Position numbers and translations under genes: made by a program
The notes under the pieces: model-generated
Seen by the model: only the letters and a program-made list of their open reading frames with translations
What the model was told of the DNA's origin: nothing
The model's database searches: none
Shown: positions 6,079 through 9,813 of the stretch, piece by piece
Layout of the letters: the number at the start of each line of letters is the position of its first letter
How positions within the stretch are numbered: the stretch's first letter is position 1
Source of the DNA: JAFGTP01 sp964498725
GTDB lineage: Bacteria > Fidelibacterota > UBA2242 > JAFGTP01
Direction of reading: 5' to 3'
Length of the DNA stretch: 9,813 bases
Assembly: GCA_964498725.1 (NCBI GenBank)
Contig: CAZCHS010000120.1
Span: 1-9,813 of the forward strand

Positions 6079-8541
6079 GTGATCAAAAAAAGTAAAAATA
6101 CAGCATTAATTTTTGGAGAAAAAAAGGTTGATTACAACAATCTTTTAATTTTTATTGACCATTACACAAAACTATTTAAAAAGGAAGAAGGGCAGCGAAT
6201 TGCTATTTTTTCGGAAAACCGGCTGGAATGGGTTTATGCCTTTTATGCCTGCTGGAAGAATGATTCTATTCCTGTAACTATTGATTTTTTGAGCAAACCT
6301 GATGAAGTCGCCTTTATTCTGAATGATTGCGAACCCAATTATATTTTTACTTCTGAAAATAATCGTGAAACTCTGAATAAAGCCCTTAAAAAGTTGGATA
6401 TAAAACCGGAAATCATTGTATTTGAAGAAGTGAAAAATGATTTTGATGAAATCGAAGCCGAAGATTTTCCGGAAAAAAAGGATGAGGATACCGCGTGTAT
6501 TATATATTCCTCCGGTACTACCGGTAGTCCCAAGGGAGTGATGCTTTCCTTTAAAAACCTGCGGGTTAATGTCAAAGCGGTCTCCCGGGATGTACCAATA
6601 TTCAATAAAGATGAAACTGTGCTGGCGATGCTGCCACTCCATCATATATTGCCGCTTTTGGGCTGTATTGTGTGTCCCCTTAATGTTGGCGGAAAAGTCG
6701 CATTTACACCGACCCTGGAGTCCGAAGATATTGTCAAAACCCTGAATGATAATAACGTTACTATAATAATCAGCGTACCCCGGTTTTATACCGTATTATT
6801 TAAAGGGATTAAGGCCAAAATTGAACAGAAAAAGATTGCCACATTACTATTTAAACTGGCGGGCAGGATCAATTCCCTGGCCTTCTCAAAAAAAGTTTTT
6901 AAAACAATACATCAGAAATTCGGCGGACATCTGAAATATATGGTTTCCGGTGGCGCCGCCCTGAACAGAAGCGTTGAAAAGGGATTTTTTACCCTGGGCT
7001 TTGAAGTATTGTCCGGCTATGGAATGACGGAAACCGCGCCCATGATAACCTTTCCCCGGCCGGGAAAAGTGCGCTTTGGCGCAGTCGGTCAATCTCTGGG
7101 TTCCAATGAAATTAAAATTGCTGCTGACGGAGAAATTCTCAATCGCGGACCCAATGTTATGAAAGGCTATTACAATCTTCCTGATAAAACCGAAGAAACG
7201 ATCATCAACGGCTGGCTGCATACCGGCGATGTTGGATACATTGATAAAGACGGTTATCTCTTTATCACAGGCCGGAAAAAAGAAATTATTGTGCTGCCCA
7301 ATGGCAAGAACATCAATCCGGTGAACCTGGAATTCGATATTTTAAAATTAACGGATACAATCAATGAAATCGGTGTATTCATGCATGAGGACATACTACA
7401 AATGGTATGCACTCCTGATAAATCTAAAGTAGCCGAAAAAGGAATTACTGACTTCAGGAAGTACATTCAGGAAGAGGTTATCAGCAAATTCAATGATAAT
7501 GTCGCGCCCTACAAGCAAATCAAAAAAATCACGGTTGTTGAGGAAGAACTGCCTAAAACACGGTTGGATAAACTGAAACGCTTCAAACTCAAAGACCTGG
7601 TGCCGGGGATTTCAGAAAAAGAAGAATCCCAAACCAAAGAACCGGAATTTAAAGAATATTCTGTGATCCGTGATTTCATGCGCAGTCAATTGGAGAAAAA
7701 AATCTTTCCCAATGACCACCTGGAATTTGATCTGGGCATGGATTCGCTGGACAAAGTCAGCCTGCAGACCTTTCTTAAAAAAACCTTTGATGTTGATATT
7801 CAGGAGATTCATCTGAAAGAATATCCCACCGTGCATAAACTTTCGGAATTCATTAAAAGTAAATCAAAACAGATCAAACATGAAGCGGTCAATCTGAGTG
7901 ATGTTTTCAAAGAAAAAATGCATGATGTGAAATTGCCAAAGAGCTGGGCGACTCATGTGATTATGCGCAATATACTCCGTTTTTTCGTCAAACTCTATTT
8001 TAAGGTCACCATTAAAGATATTGAAAAACTACCACAACCACCTTACATCATGGCCCCCAATCATCAAAGTTTTTTAGATGGTGTGTTGGTCGTTTCCGGC
8101 CTTAGTACAAAACAGTTGCGCGAAACCTATTTCTTTGCCAAGGCGAGATGGGTAAAGAATTGGTTTGTCCGCTTTCTGGCCCGCACCAGTAATATTATTG
8201 TTGTTGATATCAATGATGATTTAAAAGGTTCCCTGCAAAAATTAGCCGCTGCTATACACAAAGAGAAAAATATTATCATTTTTCCGGAAGGAACACGCTC
8301 CTTTGACGGTAAACTCAATGATTTTAAGAAAACCTTTGCAATTCTATCCTCTGAACTGAATGTTCCCATCGTACCTGTGGCTATTGATGGCGCCTTTAAA
8401 GCGTTGCCCCGCAATAAACATTTTCCCAGACCCGGTGTGAAAATTGAAGTCAAATATCTTGACCCGATTCTGCCCGAGGGAAAAGATGTTGATGACTTAA
8501 AAGAAGAAGTGAAAAATAAAATAGACGAGGAATTGAACTAA
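6079..8541 (+). CDS. acyl-activating enzyme - acyl carrier protein - PlsC acyltransferase fusion
   Basis: This 820-residue cytoplasmic or membrane-associated protein has three enzymatic parts. Residues 1-510 are an AMP-forming acyl-CoA/acyl-ACP synthetase. They carry the P-loop YSSGTTGSPKG (143-153), the adenine-site motif GYGMTETAP (313-321), HTGDVGYIDKDG (381-392) leading to TGRKK, and a C-terminal lobe with LPKTRLDKLKR (491-501) holding the expected catalytic lysine. Residues about 525-595 are a carrier-protein domain with GMDSLDK, where Ser556 would take phosphopantetheine. Residues about 620-820 are a glycerolipid acyltransferase with NHQSFLD (661-667, the HX4D catalytic pair) and FPEGTRSF (735-742). 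The chain would activate a free fatty acid, hold it on its own carrier and transfer it to a lysophospholipid or glycerol phosphate. E. coli Aas has the acyltransferase first and no carrier domain. The acceptor is unknown. A PP-loop gene follows after 6 bases. Confidence 0.92.
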   Translation: MIKKSKNTALIFGEKKVDYNNLLIFIDHYTKLFKKEEGQRIAIFSENRLEWVYAFYACWKNDSIPVTIDFLSKPDEVAFILNDCEPNYIFTSENNRETLNKALKKLDIKPEIIVFEEVKNDFDEIEAEDFPEKKDEDTACIIYSSGTTGSPKGVMLSFKNLRVNVKAVSRDVPIFNKDETVLAMLPLHHILPLLGCIVCPLNVGGKVAFTPTLESEDIVKTLNDNNVTIIISVPRFYTVLFKGIKAKIEQKKIATLLFKLAGRINSLAFSKKVFKTIHQKFGGHLKYMVSGGAALNRSVEKGFFTLGFEVLSGYGMTETAPMITFPRPGKVRFGAVGQSLGSNEIKIAADGEILNRGPNVMKGYYNLPDKTEETIINGWLHTGDVGYIDKDGYLFITGRKKEIIVLPNGKNINPVNLEFDILKLTDTINEIGVFMHEDILQMVCTPDKSKVAEKGITDFRKYIQEEVISKFNDNVAPYKQIKKITVVEEELPKTRLDKLKRFKLKDLVPGISEKEESQTKEPEFKEYSVIRDFMRSQLEKKIFPNDHLEFDLGMDSLDKVSLQTFLKKTFDVDIQEIHLKEYPTVHKLSEFIKSKSKQIKHEAVNLSDVFKEKMHDVKLPKSWATHVIMRNILRFFVKLYFKVTIKDIEKLPQPPYIMAPNHQSFLDGVLVVSGLSTKQLRETYFFAKARWVKNWFVRFLARTSNIIVVDINDDLKGSLQKLAAAIHKEKNIIIFPEGTRSFDGKLNDFKKTFAILSSELNVPIVPVAIDGAFKALPRNKHFPRPGVKIEVKYLDPILPEGKDVDDLKEEVKNKIDEELN

Positions 8542-8547
8542 AGTTTC

Positions 8548-9423
8548 ATGACTGATAAAAAAGATAAGGCCCTGGCCCTTTATTCCGGCGGCCTGGATTC
8601 ACGGTTAATTATAAAATTATTAAAAGAAAAAGCTGTTGATGTTACGGCTATTCATTACCGGTTACCCTTTATTTCCGACAAGGAAATCAATGATGATTTT
8701 TTAAAAAAGGAAAAGGTTGATTTAAAAGTAATTGACTGCCGGCATGGAAAAGAACTGCAGGAGTATCTTGCCATTATGAAAAAGCCGAAATATGGTACCG
8801 GCGCCGGTGCTAATCCCTGCATTGACTGTAAAATCTACATGTTTGAACGCGCTAAACAGTTTGCTAAAGAAAATGGCTATGATTACCTGGCTACCGGAGA
8901 GGTTCCCGGCCAGCGGCCAATGTCACAATTACGGCGGGCCCAGGAAATTATTAACCATGATGTGGATTTTCCGATCGTGCGGCCCCTGGCGGAGATGGGA
9001 ATTCACGGCCGGTCCCGGGAACAGCAAATGAATATGGTAAAAGAACTGGGAGATTTTCATTATCCAACACCCGGTGGCGGCTGTCTGCTCTGCGAAAAAG
9101 GATTGAAACCACGCTTCCAAAAATACCTCAAATATGGTCTGATCACAGAAAACACCCTGCACCTAATGAATGTGGGACGTCATTTTCTGGATGAAGATAA
9201 GGGATTTTGGTTCATCGTAGCCAGAGATATAACCGAATGTGAAATCCTGGAAAAATTTGATACCGTTCTTTCTTCATCTCCCAGAACACCGGCAGTCTTT
9301 TACCGGAATATTAATGGCAGTGAAAACAATGAAATTATCGAATTTGCAAAAAAATTGCAGGCCGCTTACAGCACTGGACAAGACAATACATTACGGAAGC
9401 GATTCAGCGATATAAAAATATAA
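8548..9423 (+). CDS. PP-loop ATPase, MnmA/ThiI-like probable tRNA sulfurtransferase
   Basis: This 291-residue cytoplasmic protein would activate a base with ATP and transfer sulfur, most likely to a tRNA uridine. The N-terminal PP-loop is ALYSGGLDS (10-18). Cys91 and Cys94 lie in NPCIDCK. TGEVPGQRPMSQ (116-127) matches the conserved turn where MnmA has ATGHYA. Cys179 and Cys182 lie in GGGCLLCEK. These cysteines could provide the persulfide or disulfide pair, or a metal site. About 200-290 is a separate C-terminal part with RHFLDEDKGFWFIVARD, which resembles the NFACT-R-like RNA-binding module found on some ThiI-like proteins; this is a tentative match. It lacks the usual MnmA C-terminal region and any THUMP domain, so it is neither classical MnmA nor ThiI. 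Start ATG 8548 has no good ribosome site; the GAGG at 8527 is 17 bases away, so coupling to the upstream stop is likely. The exact substrate is not known. Confidence 0.8.
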   Translation: MTDKKDKALALYSGGLDSRLIIKLLKEKAVDVTAIHYRLPFISDKEINDDFLKKEKVDLKVIDCRHGKELQEYLAIMKKPKYGTGAGANPCIDCKIYMFERAKQFAKENGYDYLATGEVPGQRPMSQLRRAQEIINHDVDFPIVRPLAEMGIHGRSREQQMNMVKELGDFHYPTPGGGCLLCEKGLKPRFQKYLKYGLITENTLHLMNVGRHFLDEDKGFWFIVARDITECEILEKFDTVLSSSPRTPAVFYRNINGSENNEIIEFAKKLQAAYSTGQDNTLRKRFSDIKI

Positions 9424-9462
9424 TAAATAGATACATCAAAAATTTCACCATAGTCCATCGGG

Positions 9463-9708
9463 TCAATTCCTGAGTATCCAATAAATAATGGTGGCAACTA
9501 AAAGATCTGACATCAGAAGACGGCCGTTTAACCGCTCTATACCCTTGGGATAAAATAAGTAGACAACTGAAATAAATAAAAGAGGCATTGAAAAAAGATT
9601 ATACTGTACTGCCTCTTTTATAATGAATGTAGTACTGGTCACAATTACTAAAAAAAAACACAAATATAAAAATATTACGATTCAACTTTTTAAGTATTTA
9701 ACCTGCAT
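9463..9708 (-). pseudogene. small membrane-protein reading frame interrupted by an in-frame TGA
   Basis: On the minus strand an ATG at 9708 reads MQVKYLKS, then TGA (9684-9682). The same frame continues for 72 more codons as a strongly hydrophobic sequence to a TGA at 9463. The downstream part starts IVIFLYLCFFLVIVTS and ends LLVATIIYWILRN, with a positively charged loop (YPKGIERLNGR) between, giving about three membrane segments. A charged start joined to a long hydrophobic helix looks like one gene broken by a single nonsense change (for example CGA to TGA). Without that change the product would be about 81 residues. No family is recognised. Against it: no ribosome binding site precedes ATG 9708, T-rich DNA readily encodes hydrophobic residues, and an inverted repeat lies within the frame. 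A shorter start at TTG 9663 would avoid the stop but also lacks a ribosome site. Confidence 0.4.
9576..9621. terminator. 12-bp perfect inverted repeat, possible bidirectional terminator
   Basis: ATAAAAGAGGCA (9576-9587) and TGCCTCTTTTAT (9610-9621) are exact reverse complements around a 22-base loop. The inner GAGGCA/TGCCTC stem is flanked by an A-tract on one side and a T-tract on the other, as in weak bidirectional terminators. It lies 152 bases after the PP-loop gene, whose end has no other visible terminator. The large loop and short T-tract keep confidence low. Confidence 0.4.
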
Positions 9709-9709
9709 G

Positions 9710-9727
9710 ATTCATAAAAATATGAAT
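9710..9727. repeat. 7-bp AT-rich hairpin beside the REP-like element
   Basis: ATTCATA (9710-9716) and TATGAAT (9721-9727) pair around AAAA. The same TATGAAT word recurs at 9791-9797 on the far side of the GC-rich hairpin, so the left copy of ATTCATA and the right TATGAAT also form an inverted pair around it. Confidence 0.4.
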
Positions 9728-9730
9728 AAT

Positions 9731-9770
9731 GCCCGCTTCGCGCCGATACGTTTCCTGCGGAAACTATCGG
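9731..9770. repeat. GC-rich REP-like palindrome
   Basis: A GC-rich head GCCCGCTTCGCG (9731-9742) is followed by a 12-bp stem. CCGATA (9743-9748) pairs with TATCGG (9765-9770), and GTTTCC (9750-9755) pairs with GGAAAC (9759-9764), with one bulged C (9749) and a TGC triloop. There is no T-run after it on either strand, so it is not a plain terminator. The contrast with the AT-rich surroundings and the imperfect palindrome fit a repetitive extragenic palindrome, but no second copy lies in the window. Confidence 0.55.
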
Positions 9771-9813
9771 GATTAACCTGAATATCATTCTATGAATTTT
9801 CCAAATTAGTTTT

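Noticed and set aside
7612..7836. Antisense reading frames within the acyl-ligase fusion and other large genes
   Set aside because: These are mirror frames of strongly supported coding sequence, with Phe/Lys-rich shadow composition and no start signals.
9694..9793. 33-codon minus-strand frame reading through the GC-rich palindrome
   Set aside because: It has no ribosome site, and most of its sequence is simply the palindrome translated. It has no protein-like features.

Overview
The window looks like a chromosomal stretch of a Gram-negative (diderm), probably anaerobic or respiratory bacterium of moderate-to-low GC content. The evidence is an outer-membrane beta-barrel protein with a terminal Phe, c-type cytochromes, System II cytochrome c maturation genes, and strong Shine-Dalgarno sites before most genes. 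The gene set would fit an FCB-group or deltaproteobacteria-like lineage, but there is no rRNA or other firm marker, so this assignment is a guess.

Layout. Positions 2-1180 (+) hold the 3' two thirds of uvrC, cut by the window edge. A 207-base gap follows with a short signal-peptide-like reading frame that stops at a perfect hairpin repeat. On the minus strand, 3012-1388 is a two-gene System II cytochrome c biogenesis operon, resB then ccsA/resC. The two genes are joined by an ATGA stop/start overlap and preceded by a good sigma70-type promoter. A divergent intergenic region (3013-3255) separates it from a plus-strand pair: a five-haem secreted cytochrome c (3256-4593) and a fused monohaem-cytochrome/outer-membrane porin (4643-5821). 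The divergent arrangement places haem-attachment genes beside the cytochromes they would mature. The simplest reading is an electron-transfer module that crosses the periplasm and outer membrane. Its direction and substrate cannot be read from sequence.

The gap at 5822-6078 is unusually rich in structure. It holds an 86-base element closed by a perfect 14-bp inverted repeat that can fold as a three-way junction, a strong intrinsic terminator, an 11-bp tandem direct repeat, and a promoter.

Positions 6079-8541 (+) encode an 820-residue fusion of an acyl-activating (AMP-forming) enzyme, an acyl carrier protein domain and a PlsC-type acyltransferase. It looks like a one-chain route from free fatty acid to acylated glycerolipid. 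Six bases later comes a PP-loop ATPase of the MnmA/ThiI-like sulfurtransferase type (8548-9423), probably co-transcribed. The last 390 bases hold no secure gene. They contain a probable small membrane-protein gene on the minus strand broken by an in-frame TGA, a 12-bp inverted repeat that may be a terminator, and a GC-rich REP-like hairpin. No tRNA, rRNA, CRISPR array, transposase or phage gene was seen.
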